Assembly (NCBI RefSeq): GCF_028372415.1
Contig: NC_092878.1
Span: forward strand, 66,977,830-67,041,829
Source of the DNA: Notamacropus eugenii
Taxonomy: Eukaryota > Chordata > Mammalia > Diprotodontia > Macropodidae
Length of the DNA stretch: 64,000 nt
Reading direction: 5' to 3'
Below are positions 1 through 8,818 of this stretch, piece by piece; the first letter of the stretch is position 1, and each line of letters opens with the position of its first letter. Below the pieces are notes generated by a model that saw only the letters and a list, made by a program, of their open reading frames with translations, was not told the origin of the DNA and did not search any database. The translations under genes were made by a program, and so were the position numbers.

Positions 1-45
1 CTATCTATCTATCCATCCATCATCTATTGTCTGTCTTTCTGTGTT
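1..45. repeat. (CTAT)n microsatellite, cut by window edge
   Basis: Tandem CTAT/CCAT units run from the first base into TCTG-type units. The left end lies outside the window, so the true length is unknown. Confidence 0.85.
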
Positions 46-354
46 CAGAGTTCTTCCCTATCCTAGCAAAGTCTAACTCAGGTGTAAGTATACACGGATT
101 ACACAAAAGAGTTCAAGAAATCAGAAGACAGGGATTCTAATTTCTTTTCTACTGTTATTTACTTACATGACATTGGGCAAGTTGTCTTCCATTTAAGGAC
201 TCAAAGTATCATCCAAAGCTGGGATTTCACAAAATATTGAAAGGTCATCTCAGATACACCTTCTACAGAAAGCATTTCTTGATTGCCTCAGACCTTCAAG
301 GGTCTATTACTACTTGATATTTTTCAAAACAGAATTTTACTTATATACAAATAT
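46..354. other. No recognised feature
   Basis: AT-rich sequence. I see no coding frame, RNA gene or repeat I can name. Confidence 0.4.
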
Positions 355-500
355 GTCCTGTCCTCTTAGTAAAATGTAAGCTCTTTAAGGGCAGGGGCAT
401 TGTTTTGTCTTTATTTAGCACTAAACACAGTGCTTTGAAGACAGTAGGGACTCAATAAATCTTTATGACCAGGCACATGGTAAATGGTTAATAAACACTT
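355..500 (+). mobile_element. L2 LINE 3' end
   Basis: The stretch carries the L2 3'-terminal signature: 'gtaagctctttaagggcagg', then a TTTAGCAC...CAGTGCTT block, then ACTCAATAAAT. A second terminal-like piece follows (GGCACATGGTAAAT...AATAAACACTT), so two L2 tails may abut. L2 is an ancient, inactive LINE. Only the 3' UTR is left. Confidence 0.75.
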
Positions 501-863
501 GTGGGCTGATTATTGTTTTTCAGTTGTATCACTAAAAGCAGAAGCATTAAATAACAGAATAAAAAAAACCCATAAAAATTAATAGTGAATCAAATCCTTG
601 TTAAGTCAGTCCCTCATTTTCTGTTAAGGGCTTTCATTTGGCCATCTGAATTGGAGTGAGTTGGATATTTCAGTCAATTAAACAATGTTTCTGAACAGTG
701 GTTCCAGTCTTTTTGAAATTGTGTGGTACTGAATAAATTATAAATACACTCCTGGACAGCCAGTTTCTTTGGATGAATCTTTGACTACATGGGGAAGAGT
801 CTTCAGATATCTTCCAAGACATTTTCAAAACCAGTGATTAATCAAGTTAAAAATAAATGTCAG
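501..863. other. No recognised feature
   Basis: AT-rich unique-looking sequence before the L1 nest. I see no gene or named repeat. Confidence 0.4.
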
Positions 864-1924
864 AGAGGCAGAGCCAAGATATCAGAGGATAGGAAGTAAC
901 CCTGTTGAGCTCTCCCAGCATTTCCCTCCAAACAACTTTAATTCATTAAATCACATTTTGGAACATCAGAGCCAACCATAGCTCTGACCAAGACATTTTT
1001 CAAGCCTTAGGAAACTTAGGAGGTTGGCAGGAGAGGTCTATGACACCTGAATGGAGGCCTGTATACAGCATACACATATGGTGGCAGTATGAGCAGTAGG
1101 TCTTGGAACAGGAGTCACAGTAGCAGTAGCTTTAGGAGTTGTTACAGAACTAGTTGGAGATATCACAGGTGATCTTTTACTAACAGTGGGTGCAGTTGGT
1201 GCTGAATGGCAACTCTGTTGTGCATAAGCAATTCTGCATTGCTGTTATAAGGTGGAGAGGAATATTTCTGATTAGTCATAATGGATCAGAGGCCCTTGTT
1301 CCAGTTCTAATACAGCAAGAAACACTAGCACTTGTGAATGCAGGAAAGCAGGGGACATGTTCACAGTTCTAGGGCTAAGAGGAGCACTACTACTTGTGGC
1401 TGCAAGAACTGTAGGGGTGCTTCCTGGGTAAAGATCAGAACTCAGACCAGAGAACAAGGAATATACCTTTCCCAGCTTCATGGAAGCAGCAAAAACTACT
1501 CTGAAAACAGCAGCACAAACAAGTTTGAAACTTGAGACCATGACTCCCCACCACCAGGTGAGCAAAGTTCAAGATTAACATAAAGTTAAAAATCAAGAGA
1601 GAAGCTAGCATCAGTAAAAAACTTGACCATAAAAAGCTACTAAAGCAACAGGGAAGACCATGACACAAACTTAGAAGGAGGAAAAATATGTGAAAACCCC
1701 TACAACCAAAGCCTTAGAGAAAAAAAATGCTATTTGGACCCATGCCCAACAAGAGTTCCTAGAAGAGTTAAAGACATAAGAGTGAGAGAAGAAAAAAATG
1801 AGGAAAGGAAATGAGAGTGAGGCAAGAAAATTATGAAAAGAGAATTAACAGCTTGGTAAAGGAAATACACAAAAATTACTGAATAAAATAACACCTTAAA
1901 AAAACAAGAACAGAATTGGCCTAA
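864..1924 (+). mobile_element. L1-A (old host L1), 5' part: 5' UTR and ORF1 start
   Basis: It begins with a decayed form of the marsupial L1 5' end (GAGGCAGAGCCAAGAT at about 865-880; compare GGCGGAGCCAAGATGGCGGAG in L1-C at 7575). From about 1690 to 1924 the reading matches the N-terminal half of an L1 ORF1 with scattered stops. The reading breaks at 1924 and resumes in register at 7516, because L1-B is inserted there. No target duplication for L1-A itself could be found. It is the oldest member of the nest, since the other two lie inside it. Confidence 0.8.
1914..1924. repeat. Target-site duplication of L1-B, left copy
   Basis: The 11-bp string AATTGGCCTAA sits directly before the L1-B 5' end and recurs at 7505-7515 directly after its poly(A). 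This marks insertion by target-primed reverse transcription. Confidence 0.9.
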
Positions 1925-2758
1925 AGGGAGGCCGAGCCAAGATGGCGGAGTGAAAGCAACGACTCACCTAAGCTCCTGGAAAAACTCCTTTGGATATCTC
2001 TGGGGGGAGAGTCTGACCAGACTTTGGAGGTGTAGAATCCAGTGGGAGACGGACTTTGACAGATTCGGAGCCCAGGCTGGACTGGAAGGTCCACGGGAGG
2101 GATCTGTTCCGCGGGGGTAAGACCCCGGCGCACAGCGCAGCGCGGTCGGCGCGGCAGGGCGGAGGTGACCCGAGGGGCCCGAGAGTGGCGGGCGAGACCA
2201 GCGGAGCAGGAGATAAGCCAGGCCGAGCCAACGATATCAGCGCAACAGCCTTTGAAATCTTCAGCCTAAAGACGGGACTTCAGTGGGTCACTACTTGAAC
2301 ATGCAGGAGCTGGGATGCCGGAGTGATCAGTAAGTGCTCTCCCCTCCCCCCCCCATGACCATGAGGGAACCATAAAATTCTTCCCCAGATTAATCCTGGA
2401 TCAGTGGGAACAGCAGAAGGGGGCGGGTGGTCTCATAACACCACAGGCTGGAAAAGTGGCAAAGGGGGATTCTTCCCACCGTGGTGGAGGCTATCTGGAG
2501 GGACAGATGACCCAGGGCAGAGAAAATTTGCACTGAGACCCAAGCAAGCCTCAGCCCGGGAGACGAGCCCCAGGAGGGGCGGGAACACGCATTAGCCTCT
2601 AGGCGTGCCCCAGCCCTCCAGGGGAAAGGGAAGACAATAGGGAAGCTGGGATCACCATCCCCGGACCTTGCCTTTCCCTCAGGCCAGCTGAGGAGATAGC
2701 CTGAGACCAGACCACACCTCCCACACACCTATCAAGCTAAACCCAGGGTTGATCTGGG

Positions 2759-2803
<45 letters not shown>

Positions 2804-3028
2804 AAAAGCCTGCTTTTAGCCTAGACAAACATCAACTCAACTTAAAGATCTGTATCTTCTGACTGAAAGAACCAAAAGCTACAACACTCAGCCAACATCA
2901 GGAATCGGAAAAAGCAGACGAAAAGTGAAAAAACCATAGAATCTTTCTATGGGGATAAGGACCAAAACACAAACACCAAAGAGGTCAGAGCTGAGACTGT
3001 ACTTCCATCTGAAACCTCAGATGGGACT
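1925..3028 (+). promoter_or_regulatory. L1-B 5' UTR with CpG-rich internal promoter region
   Basis: The L1 5' UTR normally carries an internal RNA polymerase II promoter. Here it starts with GGCCGAGCCAAGATGGCGGAG-like sequence. Between about 2040 and 2240 it becomes strongly GC- and CpG-rich (runs such as GCGCAGCGCGGTCGGCGCGG), in sharp contrast with the AT-rich surroundings. The CpGs have largely survived, which fits recent insertion. Promoter function is inferred from the family and cannot be shown from sequence alone. Confidence 0.7.
2760..2804. repeat. (ACA)n microsatellite in L1-B 5' UTR
   Basis: About 14 tandem ACA units lie inside the 5' UTR of L1-B. Confidence 0.9.
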
Positions 3029-3063
3029 ATGAATTTCTCGCAAGCACAACTAGATTACCTGGA

Positions 3064-4080
3064 ATGTCTGAAGAAGGATATAAAAAAAAACTGGCCAATG
3101 ATTTTAAAACTATAAAAAAAGAATTCACTGATGAGAACATCAATCTGAAAAAGAAAATTGAAGAAATGGAAAAGGAAGTTCAAAAATTAACTGGAGAGAA
3201 TAATTCCCTAAAAGGAAGAGTTAATCAAACAGAAAAGGAACCTCAAAACCTAATAGGGAAAATTGATCAGATGGAAAAGGAAACCCAAAACCTAACTGGG
3301 AAAATTGGTCGAATGGAAAAAGAAGTACAAAAATTAAATGGAGAAAATAGCTCCTTAAAGGGAAAAATTGGCCAGATGGAAAAGGAGATGCGAAAGCTAA
3401 CTGAAGAAAACAATACGATCAAGATTAGAATTGGGCAAGTAGAAACTAATGACTCAATGAGGCAACAAGAATCAGTCAAACAAAATCTAAAGAATGAAAA
3501 GATAGAAGAAAATCTAAAATATTTAATTGGAAAAACAACTGACCTGGAAAATAGATCCAGGAGAGAAAATCTAAGAATTATTGGCCTGCCAGAAACCCAT
3601 GATGAAGAAAAGAGTCTGGACAATATCTTCCAGGAAATCATCAAGGAAAACTGCCCAGAAGTACTAGACTCAGAGGGCAAAATAGTCATCGAAAGAATCC
3701 ACCGTTCCCCACCGGAAAGGGATCCCAAACTCAAAACCCCAAGAATTATAGTTGCCAAATTCCAGAGCTATCAAGTGAAGGAGAAAATACTACAAGCAGC
3801 CAGAAAGAAACAATTTAAATATCAAGGTCACACAGTCAGGATCACACAGGACCTTGCAGCTTCTACATTAAAAGATCGAAAGAATTGGAACCCAATATTC
3901 CGTAAGGCAAAGGAGTTGGGACTCCAACCGAGGATCAACTACCCAGCAAAGTTCAGCATAACATTTCAGGCAAGGAGAAAGTCATTCAACGAAATAAGGG
4001 ATTTCCAGAGCTTCCTGACCAAAACACCAGAACTCAATAGACAATTTGATCTTCAAATGCAGGTCTCCAGAGAATCATAA
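3064..4080 (+). CDS. L1-B ORF1 (ORF1p-type RNA-binding protein, 338 aa)
   Basis: L1 ORF1p coats L1 RNA as a trimer and is needed for retrotransposition. The frame is open for 338 codons, the usual family size. Residues 1-150 are a charged heptad-rich coiled coil with repeated MEKE.QKL and ENNSLK units. The RRM-like core starts near residue 168 (LRIIGLPE) after an ENRSRRENL motif. The C-terminal domain, with KEKILQAARKKQFKYQ and ITQDLA near residues 240-270, runs to about 320. The ATG at 3064 opens this frame. A second ATG at 3029 reads 28 codons in another frame and stops at 3113; its start looks like a more usual ORF1 N-terminus (MNFSQAQLDYL), so a 1-base loss in the A-run at 3082-3090 may have cut the true N-terminus. 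Mobile-element gene, not a host gene. Confidence 0.88.
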   Translation: MSEEGYKKKLANDFKTIKKEFTDENINLKKKIEEMEKEVQKLTGENNSLKGRVNQTEKEPQNLIGKIDQMEKETQNLTGKIGRMEKEVQKLNGENSSLKGKIGQMEKEMRKLTEENNTIKIRIGQVETNDSMRQQESVKQNLKNEKIEENLKYLIGKTTDLENRSRRENLRIIGLPETHDEEKSLDNIFQEIIKENCPEVLDSEGKIVIERIHRSPPERDPKLKTPRIIVAKFQSYQVKEKILQAARKKQFKYQGHTVRITQDLAASTLKDRKNWNPIFRKAKELGLQPRINYPAKFSITFQARRKSFNEIRDFQSFLTKTPELNRQFDLQMQVSRES

Positions 4081-4645
4081 AAAGGTAAACAGAGGGGAAA
4101 AAACAAAAACAAAAACTTGCAACTCAATTAGGGCAATCTGTTTACCTCCCTATAAGGGAAGATGATACCTGTTAATCTTGAGAACTGTGCAGCTATTATG
4201 ATAAAAGGGATATATGTAGAGGGAACGGGCATAAAGTAAATGATGTCATGTCAAAAATATGATTTAAGTATGAGAAGGGAATGTAATAGGAGGTGTGGAA
4301 AGGGGGAAGCAGAAAATGGCAAATTACATCACAGGAAGAAGTACAAAACTATAGTAGAGGGAAGGAGGGGAGGGAGATGAGCATTGTTTGAGAGGTACTC
4401 TCATCTGATTTGTTCAAAGGAGGGAACAATAATCTTAAGCAGATAATCCTAACTAGCTCTATAGGTAGTAGGAGGGGAAAGGGGAAGAAAGGGGAGGGTG
4501 GCTAAAAGGGAGGAAAGAAGCAATAAGAGTAAAGGGGACTAAAAGGGAGGGGGGCTAAAAGAAGGAGGGGAAGGCTGCAGGAGGAGGGGGAGAAAAGTGA
4601 ATACTATTGAGGAGGGGAAGGGAGACGGGAGAGTTAAAAGCACAA
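4081..4645 (+). other. L1-B inter-ORF spacer, purine-rich
   Basis: Stretch between ORF1 and ORF2, rich in GGGGAAGG, GGAGGGG and AAAAGGGAGG units on the plus strand. At about 560 bp it is much longer than the short gap in primate L1. The equivalent spacers in the other L1 copies here (about 9460-9930 in L1-A and, reversed, 17660-18260) are also purine-rich and several hundred bases long, so this appears to be a lineage feature. Confidence 0.65.
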
Positions 4646-7132
4646 ATGGTGGGAAAGAGGGTGGAGGGAAATACACAGATTGTAATCATAACTGTGAATG
4701 TGAATGGGATGAACTCTCCCATAAAACGGAGACGGATAGCAGAATGGATTAAAAGCCATAATCCAACAATATGCTGCTTACAAGAAACACATTTGAAACG
4801 GGGGGATACACATAGGATAAAGGTCAAAGGATGGAGCAGAATATATTGTGCCTCAGCTCATGTAAGAAAGGCAGGAGTAGCAATCCTAATCTCAGACAAA
4901 GCAAAAGCAGAAATAGATCTAATCAAAAGGGATAAGGATGGAAACTATATCCTGCTAAAAGGCACCATAGACAATGAAGCAATATCATTACTAAACATGT
5001 ATGCTCCAAGTGGTATAGCATCCAGATTCTTAGAGGAGAGGTTGGGGGAGTTGAAGGAAGAAATTGATAGCAAAACTATACTAGTGGGGGACCTCAACCT
5101 CCCCCTCTCTGAACTCGATAAATCCAACCTCAAAATAAACAAGAAAGAGGTTAAGGAGGTAAATAAAACTCTGGATAAGGTAGATATGATAGATCTTTGG
5201 AGAAAATTAAATGGGAATAGAAAGGAATATACCTTTTTCTCAGCGGTACATGGAACATTTACAAAAATTGACCATGTACTAGGACATAAAAATCTCACAA
5301 TCCAGTGCAGAATGGTAGAGATAATCAATGCATCCTTTTCAGATCATAATGCATTAAAAATTACATGTAATAAAAGGCCATGGAAAGAGAAACCAAAAAT
5401 CAATTGGAAACTAAATTATCTAATTCTAAAGAAGGATTGGGTTAAAGAAGAAATCATAGAAACAATCAACAACTTCATTCAAGAGAATGACAATAGTGAG
5501 ACAACATACCAAAACTTATGGGACACTGCAAAAGCAGTTATTAGGGGAAGTTTTATATCTCTGAATGCTTACATAAATAAAATAGAGAAAGAGGAGATCA
5601 ATGACTTAGGCTTGTAGTTGAAAAAGCTAGAAAAAGAACAAATTGAAAATCCCCAAGTAAATACCAAATTAGAAATACTGAAAACCAAAGGAGAGATTAA
5701 TAAAATTGAAATAAAGAAAACTATTGAATTAATAAATAAAACCAATAGTTGGTTTTATGAAAAAACTAATAAAATTGATAAACCTTTGGTTAATCTGATC
5801 AAAAAAAAGAAAGAAGAAAACCAAATTGCTAACATTAAAAATGAAAGGGGTGAACTCACCTCCAATGAGGAGGAAATTAAAACAATAATTAGAAACTACT
5901 TTGCCCAACTTTATGCCCACAAATTCGACAATCTAAATGAGATAGATGAATATTTTAAAAAATACAAATTGCCCAGATTAACAGAAGAGGAAGTTGAATA
6001 CTTAAACAACCCCATCTCAGAAAAAGAAATTGAACAAGCCATCAATGAACTCCCTAGGAAAAAATCTCCAGGGCCAGATGGATTCACAAGCGAATTCTAT
6101 CAAACATTTAAAGAACAGTTAATTCCAATACTACATACACTATTCTTGAAAATTGGGGAAGAAGGAGTCCTCCCAAATTCTTTCTATGATACAAATATGG
6201 TTTTGATACCCAAACCAGGAAGAGACAAAACAGAGAAAGAAAATTATAGACCAATTTCCCTAATGAATATAGATGCAAAAATTTTAAATAAGATTTTAGC
6301 AAAACGAATACAACATCTTATCACGAGATTAATACATTATGAGAAGTTTTTGCACAACCAAACCCAATGCAACCAAAATCCGGAGGGATGTAGTAAATTG
6401 GGAAAGAATTTTTACAGCTAAGCTCGGGGATAAAGGCCTCATTTCTAGAATATATAGAGAACTGACCCAAATGTATAATCATACAAGTCATTCCCCAATT
6501 GATAAATGGTCAAAGGATATGAACAGGCAATTTTCAGAGGAAGAAATTAAAGCTATCTATAATCATATAAAAAATGCTCTAAATCACTATTGGTTAGAGA
6601 GATGCAAATCAAAACAACTCTGAGGTACCACATCACACCTATAAGATTGGCAAACATGACAGAACAAGAAAATGATAAATGCTGGAGAGGATGTGGGAGA
6701 GTTGGAACACTAATTCATTGTTGGTGGAGCTGTGAGCGCATCCAACCATTCTGGAGAGCAGTTTGGAACTATGCCCAAAGGGCTACAAAAATGTGCATAC
6801 CCTTTGACCCAGCAATATCGCTACTAGGACTATATCCCCAAGAGATCATAAAAATGGGAAAGGGTCCCACATGTACAAAAATATTTATAGCAGCACTCTA
6901 TGTAGTTGCCAAAAACTGGAAGTCAGGGGGATGTCCATCAATTGGGGAATGGCTGAATAAATTATGGTATATGAATGTAATGGAGTACTATTGTGCCATA
7001 AGAAATGATGAACAAGAAGACTTCAGAGAGTCCTGGAAGGACTTATATGACCTGATGCTGAGTGAAAGGAGCAGAACCAGGAGAACTTTATGCACAGCAA
7101 CAACCACAGTGTGTGAGAGTTTTTTCTGGTAG
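4646..7132 (+). pseudogene. L1-B ORF2: intact endonuclease, RT core deleted
   Basis: L1 ORF2p combines an APE-like endonuclease, a reverse transcriptase and a C-terminal cysteine-rich region. From the ATG at 4646 the endonuclease is complete: N18 (TVNVNG), E47 (QETHL), D149/N151 (GDLN), D209 (KIDHV) and D233/H234 (SDH) match the expected active-site positions. An in-frame TAG at 5615-5617 (codon 324) ends it. The tether and RT fingers continue in the same frame ([24 protein letters not shown]) to about 6335. There the sequence jumps to a far C-terminal segment ([20 protein letters not shown]) in another frame, so the FADD-bearing palm is gone. By family comparison roughly 1.3 kb is missing. 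A further frame change near 6580-6590 precedes the end, which keeps the CX3CX7HX4C knuckle (CWRGC...H...C) near 6690-6740. No RT can be made. Confidence 0.9.
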
Positions 7133-7504
7133 ACTTAGATTTTTGTAATAACACAAGAACTTCTGAAAAAAAAAAAAATCCCAATGGTGGACCTCAAGGC
7201 AAAATGCCTTCCACACTCAGAGAGAGAAATATGGAAGTCACTCACATAATGTAGCACATCATGTTTGTGTATGTGTATGTGTTTGTGTATCATGTTCTGA
7301 TTTGTTATACGGATTCTTTCATTTATCTTAGTCTGACTACATAGCATGACTATAGTGAAAATATACTCAATAGGAAAGTATATGTAGAATCTATACAGAA
7401 TTGTATGCAGTCGTGGGGAGGGAGGGAGGTAGTGGGGGGTGGGTGGGGAGGGATAAAATCGCAATTGTATGGCAGTGATTGTTAAACATTAAAAAAAAAA
7501 AAAA
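7133..7504 (+). other. L1-B 3' UTR with G-rich tract and poly(A)
   Basis: The 3' UTR holds a G-rich run at 7414-7452 (GGGGAGGGAGGGAGG, then GGGGGG, GGG, GGGG, GGG) able to form a G-quadruplex, a feature shared by L1 3' UTRs. The poly(A) begins at 7491 and merges with the A's that open the right target duplication. Confidence 0.8.
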
Positions 7505-7515
7505 AATTGGCCTAA
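7505..7515. repeat. Target-site duplication of L1-B, right copy
   Basis: AATTGGCCTAA, identical to 1914-1924. The L1-A ORF1 reading resumes immediately after it. Confidence 0.9.
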
Positions 7516-7557
7516 TGGTAAAAGAGGCACAAAATTCACTGAAGAAAAGAATTCCTT
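7516..7557 (+). mobile_element. L1-A ORF1, short middle piece between two insertions
   Basis: About 40 bp of the old L1-A ORF1 separates L1-B from L1-C. Joined conceptually to 1690-1924 on the left and 8819 onward on the right, it gives a continuous, decayed coiled-coil region. Confidence 0.8.
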
Positions 7558-7573
7558 AAAAATTAGAACTGGG
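7558..7573. repeat. Target-site duplication of L1-C, left copy
   Basis: The 16-bp string AAAAATTAGAACTGGG precedes L1-C and recurs perfectly at 8803-8818. The two bases before it are TT, giving TT|AAAA, the preferred L1 endonuclease cut site. Confidence 0.92.
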
Positions 7574-8244
7574 GGGGCGGAGCCAAGATGGCGGAGTAGA
7601 AAGACGCACATACACATAGCTCCGAACCCACAACCCATAGAACAAATACAAAGAAGTAACTCACGGCGAATTCTGCACCCAGAAGCCACAGAACATTGGA
7701 GCGAGGGAGATTTCTGTTCCAGAGAGACCTGCAAACCTCTCGCAAAAGGTCCGTCGTGCTGCAGACGCGGAGCCCAGCCCAGACCTGCCGCGGCCGTGGC
7801 ACCGAGAGGAAAAGATCCTAGCGGGCTTCAGGGACGGGATCTCCAGTGGCTGCACAAGTCCCTCCACCCACAGGTGACAGGGGTTGGTGAGAGAGTCTCT
7901 TTGGCAGGTCGAGGGGGGAGTGGGGTGCCCCCATGGCTCAGCCCCCTCGGGAGACAGAAGCTGAGGGGCGGCAGCAGACCAGGGCTCCCCAAGCAGGCAG
8001 GAGCCTGGATCCATTGTTGAAGGTCTGTGCATAAACTCCCTGAGGGAACTGAGCCTGAGAGGCGGCCCTGCCCCGATCTGAGCATCTGAACTTAATCTCA
8101 CACTGAATAGCAGCCCTGCCCTTGCCCAAAGCCCTAAGGCTGGAAGCAGCATTTGAATCTCAGACCCCAAACGCTGGCTGGGAGGATCAGGAGGCGAGGT
8201 GGGTGTGAGGAAAATATTCAGAGGTCAAGTCACTGGCTGGGAAA
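7574..8244 (+). promoter_or_regulatory. L1-C 5' UTR
   Basis: GC-rich leader of a different L1 subfamily from L1-B: the first 21 bases agree closely, but the rest differs. CpGs are partly retained at 7740-7810. Promoter role is assumed from the family. Confidence 0.6.
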
Positions 8245-8802
8245 ATGCCCAGAAAAGGGAAAAGAAATAAGACTATAGAAGGTTACTTTCTTGGTGAACA
8301 GGCATTTCCTCCCTTCCTTTCTGATGAGGAAGAACAATGCTTACCATCAGGCAAAGACACAGAAATCAAGGCTTCTGTGTCCCAGCCCACCCAATGGGCT
8401 CAGGCCATGGAAGAGCTCAAAAAGAATTTTGAAAATCAAGTTAGAGAGGTGGAGGAAAAGCTGAGAAGAGAAATGAGAGACATGAAGTCAAAGCATGAGC
8501 AGCAAATCAGCTCGCTGCTAAAGGAGACCCAAAAAAATGTTGAAGAAAATAACACCTTGAAAACTAGCCTAACTCAATTGTTCAAAAAGCCAATGAGGAG
8601 AAGAATGCTTTCAAAAGCCGAATTAGCCAAATGGAAAAGGAGATTCAAAAGCTCACTGAAGAAAATAGTTCTTTCAAAATTAGAATGGCACAGATGGACG
8701 CTAAGGACTTTATGAGAAGGCAAGAAATCACAGAACAAAGCCAGAAGAATGGAAAAATGGAAGATAATGTGAAATATCTCATTGGAAAAACAACTGACCT
8801 GG
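8245..8802 (+). pseudogene. L1-C ORF1, N-terminal half with frameshift
   Basis: It opens MPRKGKRNKTIEGYF, a basic start unlike that of L1-B, followed by an acidic patch (SDEEEQ) and a coiled coil (MEELKKNFENQVREVEEKL). Near 8575-8590 (TTCAAAAAGCC) the frame shifts. The continuation MEKEIQKLTEENSSF is read from 8631 and reaches YLIGKTTDLE, where the element ends. The RRM and C-terminal domain were never inserted. Not functional. Confidence 0.82.
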
Positions 8803-8818
8803 AAAAATTAGAACTGGG
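8803..8818. repeat. Target-site duplication of L1-C, right copy
   Basis: AAAAATTAGAACTGGG, identical to 7558-7573. L1-A ORF1 continues after it. Confidence 0.92.

Larger units (their letters stand above)
1925..7504 (+). mobile_element. L1-B: young, near full-length L1 with internal ORF2 deletion
   Basis: A complete L1 architecture is visible in order: GC-rich 5' UTR (1925-3028), ORF1 (3064-4080), purine-rich inter-ORF spacer (4081-4645), ORF2 remnant (4646-7132), 3' UTR with a G-rich tract (7414-7452), and poly(A) from 7491. An 11-bp target duplication flanks it. It is inserted in sense orientation inside ORF1 of L1-A. At about 5.6 kb it is short for an L1 because the middle of ORF2 is missing near 6335. 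ORF1 is uninterrupted over 338 codons and the decay is light, so this is the youngest-looking L1 in the window. ORF2 cannot make reverse transcriptase, so the copy is not autonomous. Confidence 0.93.
7574..8802 (+). mobile_element. L1-C: L1 5' UTR plus ORF1 N-half, 3'-truncated, no poly(A)
   Basis: It starts with an intact L1 5' end (GGCGGAGCCAAGATGGCGGAG from 7575), has a GC-rich 5' UTR, and an ORF1 from 8245. It then stops in the middle of ORF1 at ...CAACTGACCTGG with no 3' UTR or poly(A). Perfect 16-bp target duplications flank it. In L1-B the same ORF1 point reads GACCTGGAAAATAG, so the insertion ends where the element RNA has an internal A-run. I infer target-primed reverse transcription that started on that run instead of the poly(A) tail. 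The host sequence on both sides is L1-A ORF1. Confidence 0.88.

Noticed and set aside
1968-2728. Several overlapping antisense frames in the L1-B 5' UTR
   Set aside because: They are shadows in a GC-rich leader. No conserved antisense product is recognisable.
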